This document shows positions 54,777 to 63,001 of a DNA stretch of 64,000 nt, in pieces. The stretch's first letter is position 1. Each line of letters begins with the position of its first letter. The stretch lies in NCBI GenBank assembly GCA_002840755.1, contig PHBZ01000025.1:1-64000 (forward strand). The letters are read 5' to 3'. Both the position numbers and the translations under genes were made by a program. Source of the DNA: Chloroflexi bacterium HGW-Chloroflexi-10. GTDB taxonomy: Bacteria; Chloroflexota; Anaerolineae; Anaerolineales; Anaerolineaceae. The notes below the pieces were generated by a model. That model was not told the origin of the DNA and did no database searches. It saw only the letters and a list, made by a program, of their open reading frames with translations.

Positions 54777-56216
54777 TCAACTACCCTGGATATTGGAAGA
54801 AGGGCAAATGATTGGAACATTCAGGAGGTCTGAGAATTCCTTAATATAGAAATCAGATTCGACGCCATTTTCATAATTAAATGCAATGGTCTGCATGCCT
54901 ACACTATGCGCACCCTCAATTTCTGTTTTTTTATGACCAACAAAGACAGCCTGACCAGACTCAATATTCAATTGGTTGAGGGCAGCTTGATAGATGATCG
55001 GGTCGGGTTTACGGACGCCTATTTCTTTGGATGATATGATGGAATCCCAAATATGGCCAAAACCAGCATCTTCAAACCACGCAAGTTTGGATGATATGGG
55101 ATTTGCAGTATCGGTAATAATTCCCAAATAGAATTCTCTCCGTTTTAACTCCAGCAATGTATCTTTAACACCATCAAAAAAATGAACACTATTATCCTCA
55201 TCTTCGAGAATTTGTTTGCCACGTTCTATCAAGGTAGGGTCAGAAATTCCAAATAAATGTAAATACGCTTCGCGATATTCATCCTGTTTTATTTGACCAC
55301 GATAGGCTTTTTGAGTTAACACATTTTTTTCCTGTGCATGATTGTTTAGAAAATCAATATTTAATTCCTTTAAAAATTTCACAAATTCATTACCGCGATC
55401 TTCCCGATAATAGAGAATATCACCCGCATCAAAAAGTATTGCCTGGATGGGTAATGAAGATTTTTTATCGGTTTGTGTATTTACGTTTTTAACCAGGGCA
55501 ATTAATTCACTCATATTTGTAATAATTGCATCCGGAACCGGACCAGAATCGTCTTCACCATGTTTAAAATCATGTTCAATCTGAACAGCCATTCCATATC
55601 CTGCTTTACGCGCCCCCTTAATATCTCGTTCAACCCGATCACCCACATATAGGCATTCACTGGTAGCAACATTTGCCATTCTGGCAGCGTAGTGAAAAAT
55701 GGAAGGATCAGGTTTACGCCGGTGATACTCACTGGAAAGGATAATTGGGTTAAAAAAATGACTGATATTGTATTTTTTCAAATTCAATGGAACCAAACCA
55801 ACACTATTGATATTACTGATTAAACCTATTTTTAAATTCATGCGTTGTAATTCTTCTAAAACCTGAGGTATTTCCGGACGCATCTCGCGATAGTAAAAAT
55901 TCGTTTCTACATAAACCATTAATTCTTCTGAGATAGAAGAAAGTTTTTCCGGATCAATTGAAAAACCTTTAAAAACAAATTCAGACCAGACTCGGAATGG
56001 AGAATATTCCTCATGCGTTTTCAAACTTGTCTCGTGATATTCTTTGATTCCGTTCGTTACAATCTCATATAGGGAAAGGGTCGATTGATTCAGATCGATT
56101 CCGACCTTGGAAAGGGTTGCTTGTATTCCGGGAGTTGCTGCCAATCGTAATTCACGGGTATACCCATATGTTTCAATAGTTCCACCCATATCAAAGAAAA
56201 CTGCTTTAATTGTCAC
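54777..56216 (-). CDS. Protein with two fused HAD domains
   Basis: 479 residues. Domain one (1-240): IKAVFFDMGGTIETY (Asp9), GLISNINSVGL, HRRKPDPSIFHYA and LYVGDRVERDIKGARKAG, motif IV intact. Domain two (about 255-479): IQAILFDAGDILYYRED (nucleophile kept, second Asp replaced), GIITDTANPISS, GVRKPDPIIYQAAL and VFVGHKKTEIEGAHSVGM, where His replaces the motif IV Asp. Domain two is a sister of the single HAD protein at 44148-44834. One probably active and one altered domain in a single chain suggest a catalytic and a binding or regulatory half. It follows a hairpin after the binding-protein gene. Confidence 0.82.
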   Translation of the reverse strand: MTIKAVFFDMGGTIETYGYTRELRLAATPGIQATLSKVGIDLNQSTLSLYEIVTNGIKEYHETSLKTHEEYSPFRVWSEFVFKGFSIDPEKLSSISEELMVYVETNFYYREMRPEIPQVLEELQRMNLKIGLISNINSVGLVPLNLKKYNISHFFNPIILSSEYHRRKPDPSIFHYAARMANVATSECLYVGDRVERDIKGARKAGYGMAVQIEHDFKHGEDDSGPVPDAIITNMSELIALVKNVNTQTDKKSSLPIQAILFDAGDILYYREDRGNEFVKFLKELNIDFLNNHAQEKNVLTQKAYRGQIKQDEYREAYLHLFGISDPTLIERGKQILEDEDNSVHFFDGVKDTLLELKRREFYLGIITDTANPISSKLAWFEDAGFGHIWDSIISSKEIGVRKPDPIIYQAALNQLNIESGQAVFVGHKKTEIEGAHSVGMQTIAFNYENGVESDFYIKEFSDLLNVPIICPSSNIQGS

Positions 56217-56325
56217 ACCATTTCTCCTAAAAATAATAAGGATTTACCCAAGGCAAACAAATTTGCACCAGATACACAATTGTTATTTCATAAATAAACT
56301 GCCAGGTATTAGAACTCTTCAGATT

Positions 56326-56357
56326 GCAGGGCACGGGTTTATTAATCCGTGCCCTGC
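56326..56357 (-). terminator. Hairpin between the binding-protein gene and the double HAD gene
   Basis: GCAGGGCACGG (56326-56336) and CCGTGCCCTGC (56347-56357) form a perfect 11 bp GC-rich stem with a 10 nt loop, 30 bp past the stop of the binding-protein gene on the minus strand. It may partly stop transcription so that the transporter genes are expressed more than the downstream enzymes. Confidence 0.65.
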
Positions 56358-56386
56358 ATAATTAACTTTTATCAGTCCAATAGCTG

Positions 56387-57643
56387 CTATCTGCCGAGAT
56401 TAATCAGATAGAAGTCACGTGCTTCGATCATATGATCATAAGCATACTGTTCAGCGATGAACCAGGTCATAGAAAAGATTTCGTCTAATGTTTTCTGGCC
56501 TTCGGGAACTTCATAGGTAGAATCCGGGAAATAGGTACCAAATTTTGCCCAGGGGTCCCTACCTTCTGCACTCGTAATGAACTGTATCCACAACTTGGCT
56601 GCGTTGGGGTGCGGAGCCTGGTTGATGATACCGACATAACTCTGGCTCTGAATACCTACAGTGGGAGAAAGCCCCCAACAGGGTTCGAAAGCTAAGTTGC
56701 CTTCCAACACATCCGTCATGTTGGAATAAGAGGTCAGTGCCATATAGCTATCAGTCATTCCTGGTGTAGCAAATGCGGAATCGACTTCATCTCCACCCGG
56801 TTCAGGTGTAGGACCATTCTGAGCAAAACGCTTCAACCACAACCAACCAGCATCCGGGGTGTCATCATCCAGAACAGGTTCTGAACCGTATAGTTCAACA
56901 TAGGCTGCTTTCATCTCATCAGGATGAGCAGCGATGGTGATCAGTTTGCTGAGGGTAGAAGAATCATTCATGGGATCTTCAATGAAAAATTTTCCTTTCC
57001 ATTCCGGGTTAGTAAGTTCCCAAATGTTGGAAATCGGGCAGGTTTCATTTAATTCCGAATTGTATGCAAACACACCGGTACCAAAACGGCTCATCAATAA
57101 TGGTTGTGTATATTTCTCATCAGTCACTGCAGCAGCACTCTCTGGTACAAACCGCCAGACATAGTTCTTCGGCATAACGCTGCCAATCAGTTCAGCACCA
57201 CCGCTGCTAAACCAGACATCACCTGTAAATGCGCCGGCTTTTTGTTCTTCAACAGTCTTGAGAAGAACATCATCACCGCCAAGGTCAAATGCTTCAACCT
57301 TAATTCCGGGGTATTTTTCCATGAATGCTTCGGCGGCTTTTTCAACCTTTGAAGAGTTCGCATAAACAAGTAATTTTCCTTCGGCAACGGCGGCGGCTTC
57401 AATCGCTGCCCAATCGTGCGTATCCGTATAATACTGACCGAGCTGGTTGGTTTTCAACCACTCTTCTTGTGCAGATAAGGGAGCGACTGTTGCAGGTGCT
57501 GATGTAGCTGGTACTTCAGTTGCTGCCGGCACATTATTTTCTACGGGTGCATTGGTATTGTTGGGCACATTTGTGGGTTGGGCACAAGCCGCCAACATAC
57601 TGATCGCTACAATCAATATAACCATTCTTAAAAGACTTTTCAT
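56387..57643 (-). CDS. ABC transporter substrate-binding lipoprotein (AfuA/FbpA-like), second copy
   Basis: 418 residues. The lipobox MLAAC makes Cys20 the lipidation site; a Pro/Thr/Ala linker follows. The fold mirrors the copy at 48168-49439: WAAIEAAAVAEGKLLVYANS, AGAFTGDVWFSSGGAELIGS, YNSELNETCPISNIWELTNP and DDDTPDAGWLWLKRFAQNGP. The pocket-side segment differs (for example PTPEPGGDEVDSAFATPGMT), so the two proteins may prefer related but different solutes. It lies 130 bp after the ATPase. Confidence 0.88.
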   Translation of the reverse strand: MKSLLRMVILIVAISMLAACAQPTNVPNNTNAPVENNVPAATEVPATSAPATVAPLSAQEEWLKTNQLGQYYTDTHDWAAIEAAAVAEGKLLVYANSSKVEKAAEAFMEKYPGIKVEAFDLGGDDVLLKTVEEQKAGAFTGDVWFSSGGAELIGSVMPKNYVWRFVPESAAAVTDEKYTQPLLMSRFGTGVFAYNSELNETCPISNIWELTNPEWKGKFFIEDPMNDSSTLSKLITIAAHPDEMKAAYVELYGSEPVLDDDTPDAGWLWLKRFAQNGPTPEPGGDEVDSAFATPGMTDSYMALTSYSNMTDVLEGNLAFEPCWGLSPTVGIQSQSYVGIINQAPHPNAAKLWIQFITSAEGRDPWAKFGTYFPDSTYEVPEGQKTLDEIFSMTWFIAEQYAYDHMIEARDFYLINLGR

Positions 57644-57773
57644 TTGACTTCCTCCATAACTAGTTAGGAAACAGTATCACTTTTTGTGAATCCAGTGGGG
57701 CCTAATTATTTTCCTTTTGCCTCCTTTATGTTGATGGTGTCTATGTCTGAAGAGAAAAAATCAATCCTTGCAA

Positions 57774-58856
57774 CTATTTAGTAATCAAATTGCCGGTTGC
57801 TTTATCGTAAAGGTTGATGGCATCTTCATTGAAGTTCAACCAGATTTTTTGATCCATTTGGATTTTGCTTACACCCATTTCCTTTACTGTCAGTTCAGTG
57901 TCACCATTGCGCGCAATGATTGTTGTTTCGGCGCCTGACGGCAGCACGGAATACGCCATGAATTCCACTCCACCGTTATCCGAATTCGTGGTCAAGGTAA
58001 TATCTTCAGGTCGAATACCAATGACGACTTCTCCTTTTTGATTATAGGTTTTCACCGGAACATCAAACCTTCCGAGATCCACCATATTCTTACCCGAGAC
58101 CTGGCCCGGCATCAGATTTACTTTGGGATTACCAATAAAATCTGCCACAAACAGGTTGGAAGGGAAGTGATATACCTTATCAGGAGTATCCATCTGCTGA
58201 ATGACACCTTCTTTCATGACGGCGATGTTCGTAGACATGGTCATAGCTTCTATTTGATCATGAGTAACATATACTGTTGTAGCACCAGAAACATGATGTA
58301 AACGTTTGAGTTCTGTGCGCATGTCCATTCTCAAACGGGCATCCAGGTTGGAAAGCGGCTCATCCATAAGGAACACAGTTGGGCGATAAGCAAGCATACG
58401 CGCCAGAGCAATACGCTGCTGCTGTCCGCCACTCATTTCGCGTGGGTAACGGTCTTCGTATCCTGACATTTGAACCTCAGCCAGAGAATCCTTTACCCGT
58501 TTATCCATATCCTCCTTGGAAAGTTTCTGAATTTCAAGAGCGAAGGTAATATTTTTATAAACATTCATGTGCGGCCATAACGCGTAATTCTGGAAAACCA
58601 ATCCAAGTTCACGCTGACCGGGGGGTAAAGAAATCCCCTTCACGTGAGAATAGATCAGTTTGTCACCAATATAGATTTCACCTTCATTGGGATCTTCCAA
58701 TCCGGAAATACAGCGTAACAATGTGGTTTTTCCGCAGCCTGAAGGCCCTAATAGAGTCAGAAATGTTCCTGGTTCAATCGTTAGGCTGACGTTATTTACA
58801 GCGACTACATTACCAAATTTTTTTGTGAGATTTTTTATAATAATAGGGTTTTCCAT
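57774..58856 (-). CDS. ABC transporter ATPase (AfuC/PotA/MalK type)
   Basis: 360 residues. Walker A is LLGPSGCGKTTLLRC near 36-48, the Q-loop VFQNYALWPHMNV, the signature MSGGQQQRIALARMLAYRP, Walker B VFLMDEPLSNLDA and the switch His in TTVYVTHDQIEAM. A C-terminal TOBE-like regulatory domain follows (VIGIRPEDITLTTNSDNGG). It begins 12 bp after the permease stop. Since the left island has only an ATPase stub, this protein probably drives both permeases, as MsiK/MsmK-type shared ATPases do in sugar uptake. Confidence 0.92.
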   Translation of the reverse strand: MENPIIIKNLTKKFGNVVAVNNVSLTIEPGTFLTLLGPSGCGKTTLLRCISGLEDPNEGEIYIGDKLIYSHVKGISLPPGQRELGLVFQNYALWPHMNVYKNITFALEIQKLSKEDMDKRVKDSLAEVQMSGYEDRYPREMSGGQQQRIALARMLAYRPTVFLMDEPLSNLDARLRMDMRTELKRLHHVSGATTVYVTHDQIEAMTMSTNIAVMKEGVIQQMDTPDKVYHFPSNLFVADFIGNPKVNLMPGQVSGKNMVDLGRFDVPVKTYNQKGEVVIGIRPEDITLTTNSDNGGVEFMAYSVLPSGAETTIIARNGDTELTVKEMGVSKIQMDQKIWLNFNEDAINLYDKATGNLITK

Positions 58857-58868
58857 GTTTTCCTCGCT

Positions 58869-60704
58869 CTACATTCCCAGCCCTTTTTTCAGGCTGCCAC
58901 CGCGGAAGCGGCTGATGATGAAATTACCAATCAAGACTAAGGTGATCAGAATGATGATGACAGCGTTTGCCTGCTGTTCATTTCCGTTTTCAATATATCG
59001 CATGGTCATACTTGCCAACACCGCAGTGGATGGGGTTACCAGTAAAATAATCAGCGATAGTTCGCGCATCGTAGTAATAAACGTAAGCAGAAATCCCGAA
59101 ACAAACCCCGTACTGGTAAGTGGAAAAATGATCCGTTTAAACCGGTGCCATGGGCCAGCTCCAGCAATAGCAGCTGCCTCTTCTAATTCTTTGCTCACTT
59201 GCAACATAGCAGAAACACCGCTTCGTGAGGAGTAGGGAATGTGTTTGGCAACAGATACGACAACCAACAACGCGAAGGTTCCATACAAAGCCGGGATTGG
59301 CCCAAAAGGTTTGGTAAACATGGAGATATAAACCGCACCAAATGCTATTCCGGGGATGACATATGGGATAAAAGATAGTTGCTCAACCAGTTTGGAAAGC
59401 CTTGTTCCGCGCCCTTTGACAATTGCATACCCAAGGATCACTCCGAATAAGGCTGTGAAAAAAGCGGTAAATAATGAAAGTCGGATAGAGTTCCAGGCAC
59501 CTTTCCAAATTTTTGGATTAAGTAAAACGCCTGGCTCTCCATTGTTTACTGTTAAATCTCCCTGGCCAATCCAATGCGCCAATGTGAAATTGCTAAGACT
59601 ATAGTCTCCGGTTCGCAGCATCAGCGTGCTATAGATCAACAGGGACAAAGGTAGAACCGCTATGATAAATTCGAAAATGAGCATGAAAAAGGTAAGAATA
59701 CCTTTCCAGTTGCGAAGTTTCATCTTTTTCGACATAAAACCGCGCCCACCGATGGTCTCATAACTCTTACGGGTACCTACCAATTTTTGATTAAGCATCA
59801 CCGTTGTCATGGCGAACATGATCAGTACTACTGCAAGGACAAATGCATCACCATAATTCCCGATCCCAGTATTTGAGCGCAGCATGGTTGAGAGTGTGTA
59901 ATATCGTACCGGCACACCCAAAACATTAGGACCACCAAACGTACCCATGGTTTTAGAAAAGGTCATAATAAAACCGGAAGCAATGGCGGGAATCACCAAC
60001 GGAAAGGTGATCTTGCGCATGATGCGGGAACGGCTGGCGCCTGCCAATTCTCCAGCTTCTTCAAGCGATGAATCAATCGAGAGTAGGGCAGCAGATACAA
60101 AAAGGAAAAAGAAGGTATAGTAATGCAGCCCGCTGCTGATAATAATCGGAATTGGACCATATGCCAGCCAATCTGGTGGTGCTGAACCGGTTAAGAATTC
60201 GAGTAAACCCGGAGTACCTCCGGACGTCCGGTTCTTAAAGAGCACAGTCCACGCCATTGCAATTGTCCAGGAAGGCATAATATAAGGTATTGTTGCTAAT
60301 AAATGGACTATTTCACGCCCTGGCATATCTGTGCGAACAACCATCCAGGCCATCAAACCACCAATGGTTAAAGCCAGAACAGTTGCGCCAAGCGATATCG
60401 TTAACGAATGCACCAATGGTTCAAACGTCATAATCACGGCGATCTTACTGGATAACATTCTAACCCAGTGATACAGTGTAAAATCGCCAATCTCTGCTCC
60501 ATCAATGGCTCGGAGGTCAATTTCCGCAACCGTAATGGTGGTCATAACCATGCGGTATAGCGGGATAATGACCATATAGAATATGATTACCAGCATGATC
60601 AAGGACAGGAAGACATGCGGTTTTGTCAACCAGTGGAAAACTCTGCGAACAATTGCAGTCAACCGCTGGGACCAAGGGAGAGAAGTATCTGAAAAACCAG
60701 CCAT
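58869..60704 (-). CDS. Fused two-domain ABC transporter permease, second copy
   Basis: 611 residues with about 12 helices and two EAA loops (LEEAGELAGASRSRIMRKIT and LEEAAAIAGAGPWHRFKRII). Long stretches are almost identical to the permease at 45934-47772, such as IPYIMPSWTIAMAWTVLFKN and SSGLHYYTFFFLFVSAALLS, which points to a duplication inside this region. The two genes are in opposite orientation. It begins 40 bp after the RpiR gene and shares its promoter. Confidence 0.88.
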   Translation of the reverse strand: MAGFSDTSLPWSQRLTAIVRRVFHWLTKPHVFLSLIMLVIIFYMVIIPLYRMVMTTITVAEIDLRAIDGAEIGDFTLYHWVRMLSSKIAVIMTFEPLVHSLTISLGATVLALTIGGLMAWMVVRTDMPGREIVHLLATIPYIMPSWTIAMAWTVLFKNRTSGGTPGLLEFLTGSAPPDWLAYGPIPIIISSGLHYYTFFFLFVSAALLSIDSSLEEAGELAGASRSRIMRKITFPLVIPAIASGFIMTFSKTMGTFGGPNVLGVPVRYYTLSTMLRSNTGIGNYGDAFVLAVVLIMFAMTTVMLNQKLVGTRKSYETIGGRGFMSKKMKLRNWKGILTFFMLIFEFIIAVLPLSLLIYSTLMLRTGDYSLSNFTLAHWIGQGDLTVNNGEPGVLLNPKIWKGAWNSIRLSLFTAFFTALFGVILGYAIVKGRGTRLSKLVEQLSFIPYVIPGIAFGAVYISMFTKPFGPIPALYGTFALLVVVSVAKHIPYSSRSGVSAMLQVSKELEEAAAIAGAGPWHRFKRIIFPLTSTGFVSGFLLTFITTMRELSLIILLVTPSTAVLASMTMRYIENGNEQQANAVIIILITLVLIGNFIISRFRGGSLKKGLGM

Positions 60705-60744
60705 TAAACAAACTCCTTAATGAATTTATTACGCTTTAGAGCTA

Positions 60745-61617
60745 TTAACTTATTTTTTTCAGGTGTTGTCGGAAGTGATCCAGCTTATCCAAGTGAGCAA
60801 TAACCTCTTCTTGGTTCTGGCTGGCAAGTGCTAAAAGCAGTGCATTGATAATGGTCATTGGTACAACCAGGGAATGGAACTCAGATACCGGTCCACGTTT
60901 GGCGCTTAATACAACATTCGCTTTTTCCCCAATGATGGATCCCAATGTATCAGTGAGCATGATTACTGGGCAATGAACTTCATTTGCATAATCTAAAAGC
61001 AGCTGTAGAGCCGGAGAAACATCAAAAAAGCAGATAACAAACAAAAGATCCTGCTCCGTCATCAAAAGTAAAGGTTCTAGAAATTCCCTGCCTGCGGTTG
61101 TTAGTGGAATTACCTGACGACCAAATCTGTTTAATCGGATTTCTAACAAATCTACCAACGTTATGGACGGACCTAGTCCAAATACAAATACACGCTTAGA
61201 CGCAACCAGCAAATCTACTGCCTGATCCAGAGAATCACGGGATACTGTTTCCAAAGCCTGGGTCATATAATCCATTTCAGATACAACCAGGCGTTCAAAA
61301 ATATCTCCTGAATCCCGTAAATCATCTAATTTGCCACGCAATCGGGCTGAATGAGTTACCCTTCGTCGAAATGATTCTTGTAAAACCGTTCGCATTGCCG
61401 GATAACTGTTATAACCCAGCGTACGGGCAAATCGAACCAGGGTCGCCTCACTTAAATACAAACGTTCTGCTAATTCACTTGCGGAAAGAAAAGCAGATTC
61501 CTCTTGATTTTTTCTGAGGTAATTGGCTATTCTTTTCTCACTTTTTGTGAGTTTGCTGTAACAGGCACTTATAACCTGGCTGAAATCATCAGCATTGGGG
61601 TCAAAAGCCTCTACCAT
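60745..61617 (-). CDS. MurR/RpiR-family transcriptional regulator, second copy
   Basis: 290 residues. The helix-turn-helix contains RLYLSEATLVRFARTLGYNS, and the SIS domain RVFVFGLGPSITLVDLLEIR and VIMLTDTLGSIIGEKA. The DNA-reading helix is nearly the same as in the copy at 45031-45927, consistent with both reading the TTACA-N13-TGYAA palindrome. It heads the transporter operon on the minus strand, with operator copy C ending 50 bp upstream of its ATG. Confidence 0.9.
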   Translation of the reverse strand: MVEAFDPNADDFSQVISACYSKLTKSEKRIANYLRKNQEESAFLSASELAERLYLSEATLVRFARTLGYNSYPAMRTVLQESFRRRVTHSARLRGKLDDLRDSGDIFERLVVSEMDYMTQALETVSRDSLDQAVDLLVASKRVFVFGLGPSITLVDLLEIRLNRFGRQVIPLTTAGREFLEPLLLMTEQDLLFVICFFDVSPALQLLLDYANEVHCPVIMLTDTLGSIIGEKANVVLSAKRGPVSEFHSLVVPMTIINALLLALASQNQEEVIAHLDKLDHFRQHLKKIS

Positions 61618-61666
61618 AATCGGACCTCATTTATTAAGTTATTGTTTTTTGGGGTGGCGGGATATA

Positions 61667-61689
61667 TTACAAAATTATATTTTTTGCAA
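61667..61689 (-). promoter_or_regulatory. Operator-like palindrome C, TTACA-N13-TGCAA
   Basis: TTACA (61667-61671) and TGCAA (61685-61689) on the plus strand, with the same 23 bp length and an AT-rich centre nearly equal to copy B (20 of 23 positions). It lies 19 bp downstream of the -10 box of the right promoter. Confidence 0.6.
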
Positions 61690-61708
61690 TATTTCTTACA
61701 TTTGCTAA

Positions 61709-61737
61709 ATAATACAACAATTCTTATTGATATGCAA
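61709..61737 (-). promoter_or_regulatory. Promoter of the right RpiR-transporter operon
   Basis: On the minus strand TTGCAT (61737-61732), a 17 bp spacer and TATTAT (61714-61709). Together with operator C it repeats the arrangement before the left RpiR gene. Confidence 0.5.
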
Positions 61738-61784
61738 GTAATATTTCATAAAATTTTTGAACATATGTCACTTTCTCGTTAGGT

Positions 61785-62996
61785 TCAAAACCTCAAAAGA
61801 TCTCTGGTAATGGGTGAAGACCATAATGCTGCTCCGGTCGTATCGACAACGAGATCACAAATTAGCATTTGTGGGATATAAACTTCTTGCGCCATAATAA
61901 ACTGCTCTCGAAAATACCGGTTGCGAAAATAATTCAGATCATACTTTTTTCTAAAATCAATATCTCTCCTCCATTTTCGTTTCATACGGATATCATCGTC
62001 GGTCATATAAACAACTTTAATCCCTACGAGATTGCTTAATTCAGGATATAAGAAAGGAAAGTTTCCTTCAATAAAGATAATATCTGCCGGTTCAATTTCA
62101 AGCATTGTAGCACCCGGTCTTAACTTTCCATCTATGTCGTGGGTAGATGTGGCAGCGACAAAGTCATATTGTGGGATCTGAATGGTTTCTCCCCGGCAGA
62201 TCTGTTCTAAGCTTTGTAATAATAAATCAAAGTGGAGCGCTTCTTTGCCTAATGAATCTATCCCTTTTTGTTCCCGGTATTCCCGATCTGTTAAAAAATT
62301 ATCCATCTCGATCGTACAAATCTTCTTACCAATGTTTACAAATGCATCCCGCAGCTGCATAACAATCTCTGTTTTCCCCGCTGCTGTTGGGCCTGCAATC
62401 CCAAGAATGATCGGAGTCCCTTTAAGGGCAACCAAATCAATTACACATTTAATAAAGAACTGGTCCAATTCCTGGTTGGCCTGCATAAAATCTTTGTAAC
62501 CAATTTCTTGAAGTGTTTCAAATTTTTTTTGATTGCGTGTAAAGCGGCGGAATGGTTTTTCTCCAAGGTAATCATGAACTTCCTGGGTAAAATAAACTGT
62601 TCTATGCAAAAAATAAAAACCACGAATATCAAAATAAAAATTTTCTCTTAACCATTCGCCAGTATATTCTCCGGTTACCAGACCAACGAAAAGCATTTGA
62701 GTCAAACGAATAATTTGCGGATCTAATTGAATTCTCCCATCCAGAACCGGTTTCAACTGGATGGATTTATAGGTGACCTGATTTGTTAGCTGACTTTCAA
62801 TATCAGAGGCTGATGCTAATGTTATGGAATTCCAACCACCGGCAGGGAGAACATTCTCAAGGGCATATCGAAACTCGTAGATTTCCAAATCCCGCAAACC
62901 GAAATTTAAAAGCTTCAGTTTTTCGAATAATATTTCCGAGAATTCATCCGGTTTATCCAATATCTGTGTTTTTTCAGTCAAGTTACTTTCCTCCAA
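61785..62996 (-). CDS. P-loop kinase of the uridine kinase/phosphoribulokinase family with N-terminal extension
   Basis: 403 residues. The first 190 or so have no recognised domain and include FYFDIRGFYFLHRTVYFTQE. The kinase part starts near 195: PIILGIAGPTAAGKTEIVMQ is Walker A, CTIEMDNFLTDREYRE the substrate-side acidic motif, IQIPQYDFVAATSTH the conserved Pro-Tyr-Asp, and ADIIFIEGNFPFLYPEL Walker B with its Glu. The C-terminal RKWRRDIDFRKKY resembles the lid arginines. The substrate is unknown; the family phosphorylates uridine, ribulose-5-phosphate, pantothenate or glycerate. It is 5 bp from the phosphomutase gene, so the two products probably act together. Confidence 0.7.
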   Translation of the reverse strand: MEESNLTEKTQILDKPDEFSEILFEKLKLLNFGLRDLEIYEFRYALENVLPAGGWNSITLASASDIESQLTNQVTYKSIQLKPVLDGRIQLDPQIIRLTQMLFVGLVTGEYTGEWLRENFYFDIRGFYFLHRTVYFTQEVHDYLGEKPFRRFTRNQKKFETLQEIGYKDFMQANQELDQFFIKCVIDLVALKGTPIILGIAGPTAAGKTEIVMQLRDAFVNIGKKICTIEMDNFLTDREYREQKGIDSLGKEALHFDLLLQSLEQICRGETIQIPQYDFVAATSTHDIDGKLRPGATMLEIEPADIIFIEGNFPFLYPELSNLVGIKVVYMTDDDIRMKRKWRRDIDFRKKYDLNYFRNRYFREQFIMAQEVYIPQMLICDLVVDTTGAALWSSPITRDLLRF

Positions 62997-63001
62997 AATT
63001 A

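Noticed and set aside
58687-59235. 182-codon plus-strand frame
   Set aside because: Antisense across the ATPase-permease junction, both of which are certain genes.
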